NCBI GenBank assembly: GCA_024635585.1
Contig: JAGXIP010000010.1
Span: forward strand, 1 to 49,030
Source of the DNA: Saccharicrinis sp.
GTDB lineage: Bacteria; Bacteroidota; Bacteroidia; Bacteroidales; Marinilabiliaceae
Reading direction: 5' to 3'
DNA length: 49,030 nucleotides
A model generated the notes under the pieces. It made no database searches. It saw only the letters and a program-made list of their open reading frames with translations, and was not told the DNA's origin. Position 1 is the first letter of the stretch. Each line of letters starts with the position of its first letter. Shown here piece by piece: positions 1 to 9,298 of the stretch. The position numbers were made by a program, and so were the translations under genes.

Positions 1-1
1 A

Positions 2-634
2 GGTTTTAAATACTTCAATTTTGGGAATAAGGCTGTTAAAAAGAGCGATAAACTAAAACTTAAGCTTAATTGTAAATTGATTAACTCCACGCAACTAGCC
101 GTTTTTGTTGCTTTACCCGAAAATGCAAATTTAGTGGAAAAACATATTAAAATTGGCAGCATGGATGTATTACCAACTTCTTCTAAAGACGGTGACTTCG
201 AAAACATTGAAATCCCCATATCGGATATTGAGAACAATGATGCATTGAAGAAAGTGGACGGACTAAAAGGCAAATTGGCCTTGTTTATTTCTTTTAGCGG
301 TGAGAAAGTTGAACTGTGCCAACTCAAAGAAATTGAGTTTGTAAAAAATAACAATCCTACTCCTAATCCATTAAAGGAGATAAAAATTGAAACTTCAATG
401 CATGGAACACTATCTACAACAGCATCAAGAAGCAGAAGTGATGAATCGGTTAAAGTAAGTGTGTTTCCTGACAAAGGTTATAAGTTAGCCTCCATTAAGG
501 TAGTGGATAATAAGGGGAATCAATCGATTGCTGTTCAAGTAAATAATATAGCTCCCTACGCCCCTGAAAGTTATAATTTTTTTATGCCAAATTCAGAAGT
601 AGGTATACAAGCATTGTTTAAAAAGGAAGATTAA
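2..634 (+). CDS. C-terminal part of a surface/secreted protein: CBM6-like end plus InlB-type repeat domain (partial)
   Basis: The reading frame is open to the left edge of the window, so this is the 3' end of a longer gene; the TTG at 77 is not a credible start. The first ~115 visible residues form a beta-rich segment ending in a pattern (GLKGKLALFISFSGEKVELC, then a short acidic-hydrophobic tail) like the last strands of a CBM6-type carbohydrate-binding module. The last ~80 residues resemble the divergent InlB B-repeat family: a 'GTLS' turn, a 'PDKGYKL' strand and the terminal 'FFMPNSEVGIQALF' motif. Only 31 bp separate it from the GH43 gene, so the two are probably co-transcribed. The catalytic part, if any, lies outside the window. 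Domain assignment is by eye. Confidence 0.6.
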   Translation, partial: GFKYFNFGNKAVKKSDKLKLKLNCKLINSTQLAVFVALPENANLVEKHIKIGSMDVLPTSSKDGDFENIEIPISDIENNDALKKVDGLKGKLALFISFSGEKVELCQLKEIEFVKNNNPTPNPLKEIKIETSMHGTLSTTASRSRSDESVKVSVFPDKGYKLASIKVVDNKGNQSIAVQVNNIAPYAPESYNFFMPNSEVGIQALFKKED

Positions 635-665
635 AACGAATTAAATATTTATTAAATAAATTGAA

Positions 666-2426
666 ATGAGCGTAATGAAAAATTTGGGTTATTGGCTTTT
701 TTTGTCTGTCGTGTTTTTTTCGTGTGTCACTGAAAAAAAATCAACAATATTAACAGCCAAAACGGGTAGCTGGGGCGATCAAGGTGATGGCACTTATGTA
801 AACCCGATTTTAAATGGCGATTATCCCGATTCCGATGTGGAACAGGTTGGTGATACCTACTATATGATTACCTCCAAACAACACATGTCGCCGGGCATGC
901 CGATTTTGGAATCGAAAGATATGGTAAACTGGACAAACGTAGGTCATGTTTGGGACAGTCTATCGTGGGCTCCCGAATACAATTGGGATCGCATGAGTGG
1001 ATATCCGTTTGGCGTATGGGCTGGTGACTTAGCCTACCACGAAGGAACCTGGTATTGTTATCAAATTGATTTTAAACATGGTTTGTATGTGAGTACAGCT
1101 GAGGATATCCGCGGCCCATGGAGTGCACCCATTCAAATGTTACCTCCCGAGCTGGTTTTGGATGATCCGGCAGTGTATTGGGATGAAGAAACACACCAGG
1201 CTTATGTGATTTGTAATACCGCCGGCAAGCAGAAATCAAAAGAAAATACACTTCCCGGAAACGAAAATCGAATATATAAGATGAGCTGGGATGGAACAAA
1301 AATCCTTGACGAAGGCCAGCTAGTTTACACAGCCTTAGGAGCCGAAGCTGCCAAAATATATAAATTTGACGGCATATGGTATATTTTTATGGCAGAGTGG
1401 TTTTATACCGACCCAGAAAATCCAGGAGAAATCCCAAGTGCTCAAAACGACCGCAAACAAGTTGTTCTCCGATCAAAAGAAAGTATTTATGGTCCTTACG
1501 AAAAGAAAATTGTTTTGCAGCGTGGTAACGGAATTGAGCGTAGTTGTAGCCAAGGTGCTTTAATGCAAGCTCCGGACAGTTCGTGGTGGTATGTACACCA
1601 ATTAATACAAAATATCGAAACTCCATTTCAAGGGCGTCCGCAGTGTTTAGAGCCTGTAACATGGGTGGATGGCTGGCCAATCATTGGCGTTGATGTGAAT
1701 AACGATGGTATTGGCGAACCGGTTGTTCAATATAAAAAACCTATTCAGGGTTTTCCGGTAACAGCACCTCAAAGCGACGATGATTTTTCTGCAAGTAAAT
1801 TGGGGCCGCAGTGGGAATGGAACCACAACCCGCGCAATGCATTTTGGTCGCTGACTGAGCGACAGGGATGGCTGCGTTTAAAAGCAGGTATTCCTTTGTC
1901 AGCAGAATCTGGTGCAGGGCCAACGATAAATCAGTGGACAAACAATGATGGATCAGATACTGATTTTTGGCGTGCATACAATACTTTGAGCCAACGTTTA
2001 ATGGGTGTAACCACAGGAACAGCAGAAGCCAAATTTGATATCTCGAATATGGCAGTAGGGCAGAGGGCTGGATTTGTGCGCTATGGTGGGGTATATCATC
2101 TTTTAGGTATTAAAGTAGATGATTCAGGAAAACAAAATCTGTTTTTTATGGACAACTATGCTAACGAAACTATGGGACCTGAAATTACCAGTGATATCAT
2201 TTACATTCGCACATCAAATACTGGAAATAAAGCATTTTACGAATACAGCTTAAATGGGAAAACATACCAGCGTTTTGGTCCTGAATTTACCATTGCGTTT
2301 GGGAAATGGACAGGCGATCGTCTTGGATTCTTTTGCTGGAATGAAAAAGAAGAAAAAGGTTTTATCGATGTAGATTGGTTTACTTACGAATACGATGGCC
2401 CCAAAGCGGCAGTTGGTTTAAATTAG
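666..2426 (+). CDS. GH43 family glycoside hydrolase, lipoprotein (beta-xylosidase/alpha-L-arabinofuranosidase type)
   Basis: Predicted to release xylose or arabinose from glycan side chains; the exact substrate is not readable. The N-terminus is a lipoprotein signal (hydrophobic segment, then FFSC with Cys20; a start at Met4 would also fit). The five-bladed propeller signatures of GH43 are visible: catalytic base Asp55 in 'DYPDSD', the pKa-modulating Asp167 in 'LDDPAVYWDEE', and the general acid Glu227 in 'GAEAAKIYK'. From about residue 370 a beta-sandwich of the GH43 C-terminal concanavalin-like type follows ('DDDFSASKLGPQWEWNHNP', ending 'GFIDVDWFTYEYDG'), typical of 550-600-residue GH43 enzymes. 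It lies 31 bp behind the preceding gene. The gap after it is long, so the transcription unit may end here. Confidence 0.87.
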   Translation: MSVMKNLGYWLFLSVVFFSCVTEKKSTILTAKTGSWGDQGDGTYVNPILNGDYPDSDVEQVGDTYYMITSKQHMSPGMPILESKDMVNWTNVGHVWDSLSWAPEYNWDRMSGYPFGVWAGDLAYHEGTWYCYQIDFKHGLYVSTAEDIRGPWSAPIQMLPPELVLDDPAVYWDEETHQAYVICNTAGKQKSKENTLPGNENRIYKMSWDGTKILDEGQLVYTALGAEAAKIYKFDGIWYIFMAEWFYTDPENPGEIPSAQNDRKQVVLRSKESIYGPYEKKIVLQRGNGIERSCSQGALMQAPDSSWWYVHQLIQNIETPFQGRPQCLEPVTWVDGWPIIGVDVNNDGIGEPVVQYKKPIQGFPVTAPQSDDDFSASKLGPQWEWNHNPRNAFWSLTERQGWLRLKAGIPLSAESGAGPTINQWTNNDGSDTDFWRAYNTLSQRLMGVTTGTAEAKFDISNMAVGQRAGFVRYGGVYHLLGIKVDDSGKQNLFFMDNYANETMGPEITSDIIYIRTSNTGNKAFYEYSLNGKTYQRFGPEFTIAFGKWTGDRLGFFCWNEKEEKGFIDVDWFTYEYDGPKAAVGLN

Positions 2427-2530
2427 GTTTAATGAGGTCGGTAGGTCTATGGGGTCTTTAGGTTGATAGATCTTTAGGTACGTAGTTTACCTTGCTGTTT
2501 TAATCTAATGGATATAGCTTAGTGATTGCC

Positions 2531-2624
2531 ATTCACTTTTGCCGTTCACTATTGACGTTCACTTTAGTCAAATTGCCGTTCACTTTAGTGAACGGAAGTA
2601 AATATTAACAGGGGTTTTAACCCC
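2531..2624. repeat. GTTCACT repeats with terminal palindrome and adjoining hairpin
   Basis: Four GTTCACT-like heptamers start at 2531 (ATTCACT), 2544, 2557 and 2578. The last is one arm of an inverted repeat (CCGTTCACT at 2576-2584, AGTGAACGG at 2587-2595). It is followed by AAGTAAATA and a GGGGTT/AACCCC hairpin at 2611-2624. A close relative of the palindrome-spacer-hairpin arrangement lies after the second SusD gene at 35859-35928. Confidence 0.7.
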
Positions 2625-2684
2625 ATGCTAAAATATTTTTTGTGTATTATTAATAATGAAATATCCATTTTTATCGGGAAGAGG

Positions 2685-2711
2685 ATAGCCTGCTCCGAAC
2701 TTGATTCGGAG
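2685..2711 (+). repeat. REP-like palindromic unit
   Basis: A 27-bp unit begins ATAGCCTGC and carries the stem CTCCGAA/TTCGGAG (2693-2699 and 2705-2711, loop CTTGA). The same unit occurs in reverse orientation at 43018-43044. The two differ at only two bases, and these are paired in the stem (T-A here, C-G there). Confidence 0.7.
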
Positions 2712-2820
2712 AGTAAAAGAATAAACTCTGGGGCTCAGTGCCTCTTCCGCTGCGGTGGAACAGGTAGTGTTCGTAGTCTATTATCTCATGTCTATCAGTC
2801 TCTTATCTAATTTTAATCCA

Positions 2821-5800
2821 ATGAAAATTAACACAATATTCCTCTTTCTATTCTGCGTCCTTCTTTCTGGCTGTGTTACTGATGTAACTAACTCAAGTTT
2901 AGAAGATGATTTCAAAAATCCACCTGCGGCGAGCAAACCCAAAACTTGGATGCATGCTTTAAGTGGAAACATGAGTAAAGAAGGCTTAACGAAAGACCTG
3001 GAATCTATTGCAGATGTAGGGCTTGGTGGAGTGTTGCTTTTTAATGTTTCGGCCAATATCCCGAGTGGTAATATCACTTACAACTCCGAAGAGCATCATG
3101 CCATGATAAAACACGCCGCACAGGAATGCGAACGTTTAGGTTTAACTTTTGGTTTCCATAACTGCGATGGATGGTCGTCGAGTGGCGGGCCTTGGATAAC
3201 GCCAGAGAACAGCATGAAAATGGTGGTATGGAGCGAAACTGTGGTGGATGGTGGCGAAATAGATACTTATTTAAGTCAACCTTTTACCCGGAAAGAGTTT
3301 TATAAGGATATAGCCGTACTGGCTTATCCTGCATTGACCACCGAAATAGAGGACTTTAATGCGAAGGCTATAATAACTTCATCAGATGAAAATACCAATG
3401 TGGCTTTGTTAACGGATGAAAATCCCGATAATGAGGCCTATATTACTGGCGATAACCCATGGATTCAATTCGACTATGGAAAGCCGCGAACGATACAATC
3501 CTTGTCCATGGTTATTAAAGATCGCTGGGGAGAAGCAGAACTTTGGACCTCCAATGATGGTTCAGATTTTACCTTGGTCAAAGATTTATTTAAACATAAA
3601 ACGGTGCACCAAAGAGTGGATTTTCTCGACGGATTTAGTCCCGTTTCAGCCCGTTATTTCCGCCTTAAGTTTAAGCGCACAAGCGCGGTAAAAGAAATAA
3701 GCCTGTCGTCAAAATATACGCCCAGCCAGCTTACTGCTCGCATTGGTATTAACCGTATTGACGATGCTAAACTTGCCCCGATAGGTTCTCCTGGTCAATC
3801 GCACATAATCGACCCCAAAACTATTGTTAACATGTCGAGTAAAATGGATTCCGATGGTAAACTTGTGGCGCAGTTACCTATTGGAAAATACACCATTTTG
3901 CGGTTTGGCTATACCACTAACGGACTGCAAAATTCACCCTCGTCCATCGAAGGTAGAGGCTTGGAGTGCGATAAGTTCAGTAAAAAAGCATTGAAGTCAC
4001 ATTATGATGCTTTTATTTCCAAGGCGATACAAAATTTGAAGGGCATAAACGCCATGCAGTATATCGAGATAGATAGCTACGAAATGGCCATGCAAAACTG
4101 GACGGATAAGCTCGATTCCATTTTTTTGAGTGAAAAAGGCTACGACATGCGAAAGTTTTTGCCGCTTTTTGCAGGACGGTTCGTCGAAAGTGCCGAGGCT
4201 TCAGATGCGGTTTTAGGTGATTTCAGACAAGTGACCTGCGACCTTACCACCCATAATTATTATGGCTATTTTACCGAACTCTGCCATAAGGACGGTTTAA
4301 GAACATATTTTGAACCTTATGGCGATGGTTTGATTAACGAACTGGATGTGGCCAAAACAGCCGACGTAAACATGGGTGAGTTTTGGTTATGGCGACCGGT
4401 GAAAATGATGGAAGCGGCTATTTCCGGAAGTCATATTTATGGTAAGAATATTATTTCGGCCGAATCGTTTACTTCCATTCCAACTGTTAACTGGAAAGGA
4501 CATCCAGCCATGGTAAAACAAAAAGGCGATTCGGCATGGACCGATGGAATCAACGAATTTATGCTGCACCGGTTTGCACATCAGGCCAATACGCACGTGA
4601 AACCCGGTATGACCCTCGATAAATGGGGCTTTCATTTCGACCGGACGAATACATGGTGGTACAATGCCGGAGCGCAATGGTTTAAGTACATGGCCCGTGG
4701 TTCGCACATGCTCAGGCAAGGCGTGCCCGTTTCCGATTTGCTGGTTTTTATTGGCGAAGGTGCGCCCAATGCACCCTTTTACCGCGAAGATTTTGAACCC
4801 AACATCCCCGTAGAAACTAATTTCGACTGTATCAATGCCGATGCGTTTATAAATCGTATCCAAATAAAAAATAAAAAGCTGGTGCTTCCCGAAGGAATTG
4901 AATACCAGATGTTAGTATTGAAACATTGTGAAAAATTGTCGCTTCAATCCCTTAAAAAGATTCACGAAATCGCATTGGCAGGCATTCCGGTAGTAGGGGT
5001 AAAATCAATGGAGCCTATTGGCTACTTGGTTTCAGATACCTTAAAGTTGGAATTTGAAAAACTGGTAGTTGATATTAAAAAGCAGCCTAAAACCTATCCT
5101 AATTTTAACTGGGAGCATATATTCTCAGAAAATAACTTGATTAACGATCTAAATTTTGTGGATAGGGACGATATGGGCTATTCGCACAGGAAATCCGAAA
5201 AACTTGATATCTACTTTTTTTATAATCGCGAAGATATGCCTGGTCAATTTGAATGTGATTTTAGAGTAAACCAAAAAATACCGGAATTATGGAATCCTGT
5301 GAATGGTGAGATTACAAAATTGGGACAGTTTAAAAACGAAAATGGAGTTACAAAAGCCTGGATTAACCTTCAAGCGCAGGAATCGGTTTTTGTGGTTTTC
5401 CGCGAATCATCAAAAGGAATAGATGCGGTGAGTGAACCAGCGTATCAAAATAGGGGAGCTGCATATGTTTTAAACGATAAAAATGAACTGAGCCTCATAG
5501 TGAATGAAAATGGTAGTTATTCAACAGAGCTAAATTCTGGTGCAGCAAAAAGTGTTGAAATAATAGATATTGCAGTACCTCAAAGGATAGAGGGATCATG
5601 GGATGTCGAATTCTTAAAGCAAAATAATTATCATGCTATTCATGTTTTTGATCAGCTGACGGATTGGAAAGACAATGCTGAGGAGAACATCAAGTTTTAC
5701 TCCGGCACAGCTATCTATCGGAAAAACTTTCAATTTAGCAAAAGGAAATCTTCTGTCCAAGATAGGTTAATCCTAGACCTTGGTGAAGTAAGTGTGGTGG

Positions 5801-6144
5801 CACAAATTACTTTAAATGGGCATGATTTGGGCGTGTTATGGCTGTCGCCTTTTACGGTGGATATTACCAGCGCACTTGTATCTGGCGAAAACAAATTAGA
5901 AATTGAGATTACCAACCAGTGGACGAATAGGTTAATTGGCGATGAACGATTCCCAGCAAATGATGGATACGATAAATCAGGCGAAAAAATGCCTCAATGG
6001 TATGTTAACAATCAACCCATGCCTCAAAGTGAGCGAACAAGCTTTTGCACGGCACAGTTTTACAGTAAAAATAGTCCGCTGATGTCGTCCGGGTTATTGG
6101 GTCCGGTGCAGATAAAAACTTATAAACGAGTAGTGTTAAAGTAG
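2821..6144 (+). CDS. GH106-type alpha-L-rhamnosidase, lipoprotein
   Basis: Large (1,107-residue) glycoside hydrolase. The start at 2821 is chosen over the upstream ATG at 2755 because it opens directly with a textbook lipoprotein signal (MKINTIFLFLFCVLLSGC, Cys18 in an LSGC lipobox). Segments typical of the GH106 family are visible: an early 'DVGLGGVLLFNVS' strand, 'LGLTFGFHNCDGWSSSGGPW', 'YGKNIISAESFTS' and 'DGINEFMLHRFAHQ'. GH106 enzymes remove alpha-L-rhamnose from pectic and other rhamnose-containing glycans. Near the C-terminus (about residues 960-1080) is a GH2-like jelly roll ('LDLGEVSVVAQITLNGHDLG', 'PFTVDITSAL'). Probably surface or periplasmic, membrane-anchored. The catalytic acids cannot be named with confidence by eye. 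Confidence 0.8.
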   Translation: MKINTIFLFLFCVLLSGCVTDVTNSSLEDDFKNPPAASKPKTWMHALSGNMSKEGLTKDLESIADVGLGGVLLFNVSANIPSGNITYNSEEHHAMIKHAAQECERLGLTFGFHNCDGWSSSGGPWITPENSMKMVVWSETVVDGGEIDTYLSQPFTRKEFYKDIAVLAYPALTTEIEDFNAKAIITSSDENTNVALLTDENPDNEAYITGDNPWIQFDYGKPRTIQSLSMVIKDRWGEAELWTSNDGSDFTLVKDLFKHKTVHQRVDFLDGFSPVSARYFRLKFKRTSAVKEISLSSKYTPSQLTARIGINRIDDAKLAPIGSPGQSHIIDPKTIVNMSSKMDSDGKLVAQLPIGKYTILRFGYTTNGLQNSPSSIEGRGLECDKFSKKALKSHYDAFISKAIQNLKGINAMQYIEIDSYEMAMQNWTDKLDSIFLSEKGYDMRKFLPLFAGRFVESAEASDAVLGDFRQVTCDLTTHNYYGYFTELCHKDGLRTYFEPYGDGLINELDVAKTADVNMGEFWLWRPVKMMEAAISGSHIYGKNIISAESFTSIPTVNWKGHPAMVKQKGDSAWTDGINEFMLHRFAHQANTHVKPGMTLDKWGFHFDRTNTWWYNAGAQWFKYMARGSHMLRQGVPVSDLLVFIGEGAPNAPFYREDFEPNIPVETNFDCINADAFINRIQIKNKKLVLPEGIEYQMLVLKHCEKLSLQSLKKIHEIALAGIPVVGVKSMEPIGYLVSDTLKLEFEKLVVDIKKQPKTYPNFNWEHIFSENNLINDLNFVDRDDMGYSHRKSEKLDIYFFYNREDMPGQFECDFRVNQKIPELWNPVNGEITKLGQFKNENGVTKAWINLQAQESVFVVFRESSKGIDAVSEPAYQNRGAAYVLNDKNELSLIVNENGSYSTELNSGAAKSVEIIDIAVPQRIEGSWDVEFLKQNNYHAIHVFDQLTDWKDNAEENIKFYSGTAIYRKNFQFSKRKSSVQDRLILDLGEVSVVAQITLNGHDLGVLWLSPFTVDITSALVSGENKLEIEITNQWTNRLIGDERFPANDGYDKSGEKMPQWYVNNQPMPQSERTSFCTAQFYSKNSPLMSSGLLGPVQIKTYKRVVLK

Positions 6145-6150
6145 ATATTG

Positions 6151-6182
6151 TATTTAAAAAAAGGCAACATTTTTTTTAAATA
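6151..6182 (+). terminator. Possible terminator: AT-rich hairpin with T tract
   Basis: A TATTTAAAAAAA arm (6151-6162) pairs with TTTTTTTAAATA (6171-6182) across a short loop, 7 bp after the GH106 stop codon. The T-rich right arm could act as the release tract. The stem has no GC pairs, so strength is uncertain. Confidence 0.4.
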
Positions 6183-6225
6183 CTTCTACCTCTCGGTTGA
6201 AAGCTAATTCCCCTTTTGAGCCTCG

Positions 6226-6233
6226 TATGTTTG
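6226..6233 (+). promoter_or_regulatory. Possible -7 promoter box (TAnnTTTG) for the GH3 gene
   Basis: TATGTTTG matches the Bacteroidota -7 consensus TAnnTTTG. A well-spaced -33 TTTG is not evident; the nearest TTTG is only about 8 bp upstream. It lies 239 bp before the GH3 start, leaving a long leader that includes the palindrome cluster. Confidence 0.25.
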
Positions 6234-6351
6234 TGTTATAAATATGACCTTACTTTTACTGGAAAGAAATGAGGACAGAATAGGAGTAAGTTGAGTTGCT
6301 GAATTTTATCTAACACCTTGAAAATATGTATATTGTAAATGAGTCTAATGT

Positions 6352-6421
6352 CCCAGCCTGCCGGCTGGCAGGTATTATCCCAGCCTGACGCCTACCTGTC
6401 CGGTAGGCAGGGATGGCAGGT
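6352..6421. repeat. Cluster of GC-rich REP-like palindromes
   Basis: Two hairpins are adjacent: CCTGCC-GGCT-GGCAGG (6357-6372) and CCTACC-TGTCC-GGTAGG (6391-6407). Each is preceded by CCCAGCCTG (6352 and 6379), giving a 27-bp tandem period. The block is sharply more GC-rich than its surroundings. Confidence 0.65.
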
Positions 6422-6471
6422 AAAATATAACGGTCTATTGTTAGTATAAAGTGTAATAAAAAGTATAAAAA

Positions 6472-9177
6472 ATGAAACAGTATGGATTTGTGTTATTGGC
6501 CTTTTTGTGGGCTATTAACGTGAGCGCTCAAGCGCCACTAGCGGGTAGCCTCAAGTATAAGGATCTTGCTTTAGACTTTGAAACCCGAGCATTGGATTTG
6601 GTTCAGCACATGTCGCTGGACGAAAAAATATCTCAGCTGGGTAATACTTCTCCTGCCATTCCTCGTTTAGGAGTATCGGAATACGATTGGTGGAACGAAT
6701 GTTTGCATGGGGTTGCCCGAGCAGGTACTGCCACAGTTTTTCCGCAGGCTATTGGTATGGCCGCAACCTTCAATCGGAATTTGATGAAACAAGTAGCCGA
6801 TGTAATTAGCGACGAAGCCCGCGCCAAACATCATGAGGCACTGCGTAACAACGATTATGGGAGATACAAAGGCTTAACTTTCTGGTCGCCCAATATCAAT
6901 ATCTTCAGAGATCCTCGTTGGGGGCGTGGGCACGAAACTTACGGAGAAGATCCCTACCTAACTGGTCAGTTGGGAATGCAGTTTGTTAGAGGCTTGCAGG
7001 GCGATGACGAAAAGTACTTAAAGCTGGTTGCCACGGCAAAACACTTTGCTGTGCACAATGGTCCCGAGGGTCTTCGTCACTCTTTTAACGTGGTACCCAA
7101 TGCCCGCGACCTATGGGAGACTTATCTTCCGGCATTTAAAGATTTAATGGTAGATGCTAAAGCTTACTCCATCATGGGTGCTTATAACCGTGTGGACGGC
7201 GAATCGGCTAGTGCAAGTTGGTTGTTATTGCAAGATATATTGCGGAAAAAATGGGGTTTCGAAGGATATGTTGTTTCCGATTGTGGCGCAATCAATGATA
7301 TACATGCACATCATAAAATTGTTAACACAGCAGAGGAATCGGCTGCAGTAGGTGTGCGAAAAGGCTGCGACCTTAATTGCGGCCGCGTATATCAACGGGC
7401 ACTTAAAAATGCCGTTGAGCAAGGTTTAATTGATGAGGGCGAAATTGACCTTTCGGTGTATAGGTTAATGCTGGCCCGGATGAAGCTGGGTATGTTCGAC
7501 CCTGCTGATATTGTACCTTACGCGCAAATACCCTATCAAGTAAACAATAGTGCCGAGCATGATGCGCTGGCATTGAAAATGGCTCAAGAGTCAATGACTT
7601 TGTTAAAGAATGATGGCATACTGCCTTTGAACAAAAAGAAAGTAAAACGTATAGCCGTTGTGGGACCTAATGCCGAAAATATTGAAGCCTTACGTGCTAA
7701 TTATTATGGCATCGCCACCAATCCGGTAACGGTTATTGATGGTATTAGAAAAGCCGTGGATCCCAAAACCAACATTACCTATTCTCAAGGCGTACCGCTG
7801 GTGAAATACCAAGATGAAAAGAATATGGTTGTGGCGGTGGATAGTAAATATCTATTTACAACAGATAAATCCGGCAAAAAAGTGAGCGGGCTCACTGCGG
7901 AGTATTTTAACAACAAAGAGTTATTAGGTGAGGCTGTTTTTACGCGGAATGATCCAAAAATTGCATTTAGCTGGAGCGGCTCTCCAACACAAACAGAAGT
8001 GGCCCAAGGAATTTTAGAACCCGACAAAGCCATTGGTGATGACAATTTTTCGATTCGCTGGACCGGGAAATTATTGGCTCCTGAAACCGGAAAGTTTAAA
8101 CTGGGAGTTGCTTCCGATGATGGTTCGCGCTTATGGGTTAATGGAAAGCTCATAGCTGACGGGTGGTCGGATCATGCCTTGCAATCTTTTTTCGGCGATA
8201 TAGAACTCGAAGCGGGCAAGACCTACGATATAAAACTCGAATATTACGAAAATACACAGGGGGCTGCAGTTACTTTTGCTTGGGAAACACCAAGCTCCAA
8301 AGCGGTAAAGGCGGGTAATACTGATGTAAAATTAGCACAATCCGTTTTGGATGATGTTCGTAAAGCTGATGTAGCCATTTTTGTGGGAGGATTAGATGCC
8401 ACCTGGGAAGGCGAAGAAATGAGAGACAGGGTTAATATTGATGGTTTTAATCGTGGCGACCGTACAAAAATTGAATTGCCAAAAATTCAACAAGACGCCA
8501 TACAGGCTATGTTAGAAACAGGAACGCCCGTGGTACTGGTATTAATGAGTGGCAGCGCAGTAGCTTTTGACGGATTAGACAAGAAACTGCAAGCAATTGT
8601 GTTAGGATGGTACCCAGGACAACGTGGCGGCGATGCCATTGCCGATGTGCTTTTTGGTAATTATAACCCGGCGGGCAGGCTACCAGTTACTTTTTATTCC
8701 TCAACCGATGAGCTGGCCGATTTTACCGACTATAACATGCGGGCCGGAAAAGGATTTACCTACCGTTATTACCAAGGTGAGGCTTTGTATCCTTTTGGCC
8801 ATGGCTTAAGTTATACCAATTTCAAATATTCCAATCTTAAAATTGATAAAACTAAAATATGTGATTCGGATGAATTTTCTGTTTCGGTAAATATTGCAAA
8901 TACCGGTAAAATGGATGGTGACGAAGTGGTTCAACTTTACGTTAAAGATGTAAAATCAGATATATGGATGCCCATAAAGCAACTTCGAAAATTTGAGCGT
9001 ATCACTGTGAAAAAAGGCCAGGAGGAAACCATTGAATTTAAGTTAAATGCCAAAGAAGACCTCCGTTATTATAATTCGATGTACGGACGCTACATGGTGG
9101 AGCCTGGTGATTTTGAAATTCAGATTGGCGCATCGAGTAATGATATCCGATTAAAAGCGCTTATTACTGTAGAGTAG
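6472..9177 (+). CDS. GH3 beta-glycosidase with inserted PA14 domain (beta-xylosidase/beta-glucosidase type)
   Basis: Secreted enzyme of 901 residues with a cleavable signal peptide (cut near 'VSAQA', residue 20), so probably periplasmic. GH3 N-terminal barrel motifs are clear: 'WWNECLHGVARAG', 'ATAKHFAVHNGPEG', and the nucleophile Asp270 in 'VVSDCGAI'. A PA14 domain of about 135 residues (about 472-606: 'GLTAEYFNNKELLG' to 'AAVTFAWE') is inserted into the second GH3 domain. This is the architecture of Prevotella/Bacteroides GH3 beta-xylosidases and some beta-glucosidases. The acid/base is probably Glu646 or Glu648 in 'TWEGEEM'. A fibronectin-like domain closes the protein. It would hydrolyse terminal beta-linked sugars from imported oligosaccharides; the WWNECLHG motif is common in xylosidase-type GH3, but the sugar is inferred. 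Confidence 0.9.
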   Translation: MKQYGFVLLAFLWAINVSAQAPLAGSLKYKDLALDFETRALDLVQHMSLDEKISQLGNTSPAIPRLGVSEYDWWNECLHGVARAGTATVFPQAIGMAATFNRNLMKQVADVISDEARAKHHEALRNNDYGRYKGLTFWSPNINIFRDPRWGRGHETYGEDPYLTGQLGMQFVRGLQGDDEKYLKLVATAKHFAVHNGPEGLRHSFNVVPNARDLWETYLPAFKDLMVDAKAYSIMGAYNRVDGESASASWLLLQDILRKKWGFEGYVVSDCGAINDIHAHHKIVNTAEESAAVGVRKGCDLNCGRVYQRALKNAVEQGLIDEGEIDLSVYRLMLARMKLGMFDPADIVPYAQIPYQVNNSAEHDALALKMAQESMTLLKNDGILPLNKKKVKRIAVVGPNAENIEALRANYYGIATNPVTVIDGIRKAVDPKTNITYSQGVPLVKYQDEKNMVVAVDSKYLFTTDKSGKKVSGLTAEYFNNKELLGEAVFTRNDPKIAFSWSGSPTQTEVAQGILEPDKAIGDDNFSIRWTGKLLAPETGKFKLGVASDDGSRLWVNGKLIADGWSDHALQSFFGDIELEAGKTYDIKLEYYENTQGAAVTFAWETPSSKAVKAGNTDVKLAQSVLDDVRKADVAIFVGGLDATWEGEEMRDRVNIDGFNRGDRTKIELPKIQQDAIQAMLETGTPVVLVLMSGSAVAFDGLDKKLQAIVLGWYPGQRGGDAIADVLFGNYNPAGRLPVTFYSSTDELADFTDYNMRAGKGFTYRYYQGEALYPFGHGLSYTNFKYSNLKIDKTKICDSDEFSVSVNIANTGKMDGDEVVQLYVKDVKSDIWMPIKQLRKFERITVKKGQEETIEFKLNAKEDLRYYNSMYGRYMVEPGDFEIQIGASSNDIRLKALITVE

Positions 9178-9200
9178 CTCAAGCACTTGGGGTTTGAAAT

Positions 9201-9236
9201 GAAATAAGTTGATAGTTTGAAACGTCAACTTATTTC
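9201..9236. other. Perfect 12-bp inverted repeat between GH3 and GH-A genes
   Basis: GAAATAAGTTGA (9201-9212) is the exact reverse complement of TCAACTTATTTC (9225-9236), with a 12-nt loop. It starts 24 bp after the GH3 stop codon. No T run follows, so it may be an intrinsic processing hairpin or weak terminator. Confidence 0.45.
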
Positions 9237-9298
9237 GACACCGGCTCTTGTATTATAATTTAACAATATTGAAATATGAAACTTAAAAATCAAAACAG

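Larger units (their letters stand above)
2427..2820. other. Intergenic region with short repeats and palindromes, no credible gene
   Basis: Short open frames here lack coding character. The stretch holds a run of GTTCACT-type repeats ending in a palindrome (2531-2595), a GGGGTT/AACCCC inverted repeat (2611-2624) and a REP-like hairpin unit (2685-2711). No consensus Bacteroidota promoter was recognised before the next gene. Confidence 0.6.
6145..6471. other. Intergenic region between GH106 and GH3 genes
   Basis: No gene is supported. The stretch contains an AT-rich hairpin just after the GH106 stop (6151-6182), a possible Bacteroidota -7 box (6226-6233) and a cluster of GC-rich palindromes (6352-6421). 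Confidence 0.6.

Noticed and set aside
2531-2595. CRISPR-like array from the GTTCACT repeats
   Set aside because: Units are only 7 bp with 6-14 bp between them, uneven spacing, and no cas genes nearby.
2625-2810. 61-codon frame before the GH106 gene
   Set aside because: It runs through the REP-like hairpin and other palindromic sequence and has no signal peptide or domain features.
4387-4863. 158-codon antisense frame within the GH106 gene
   Set aside because: Shadow of a conserved coding region; composition and motifs support the + strand only.
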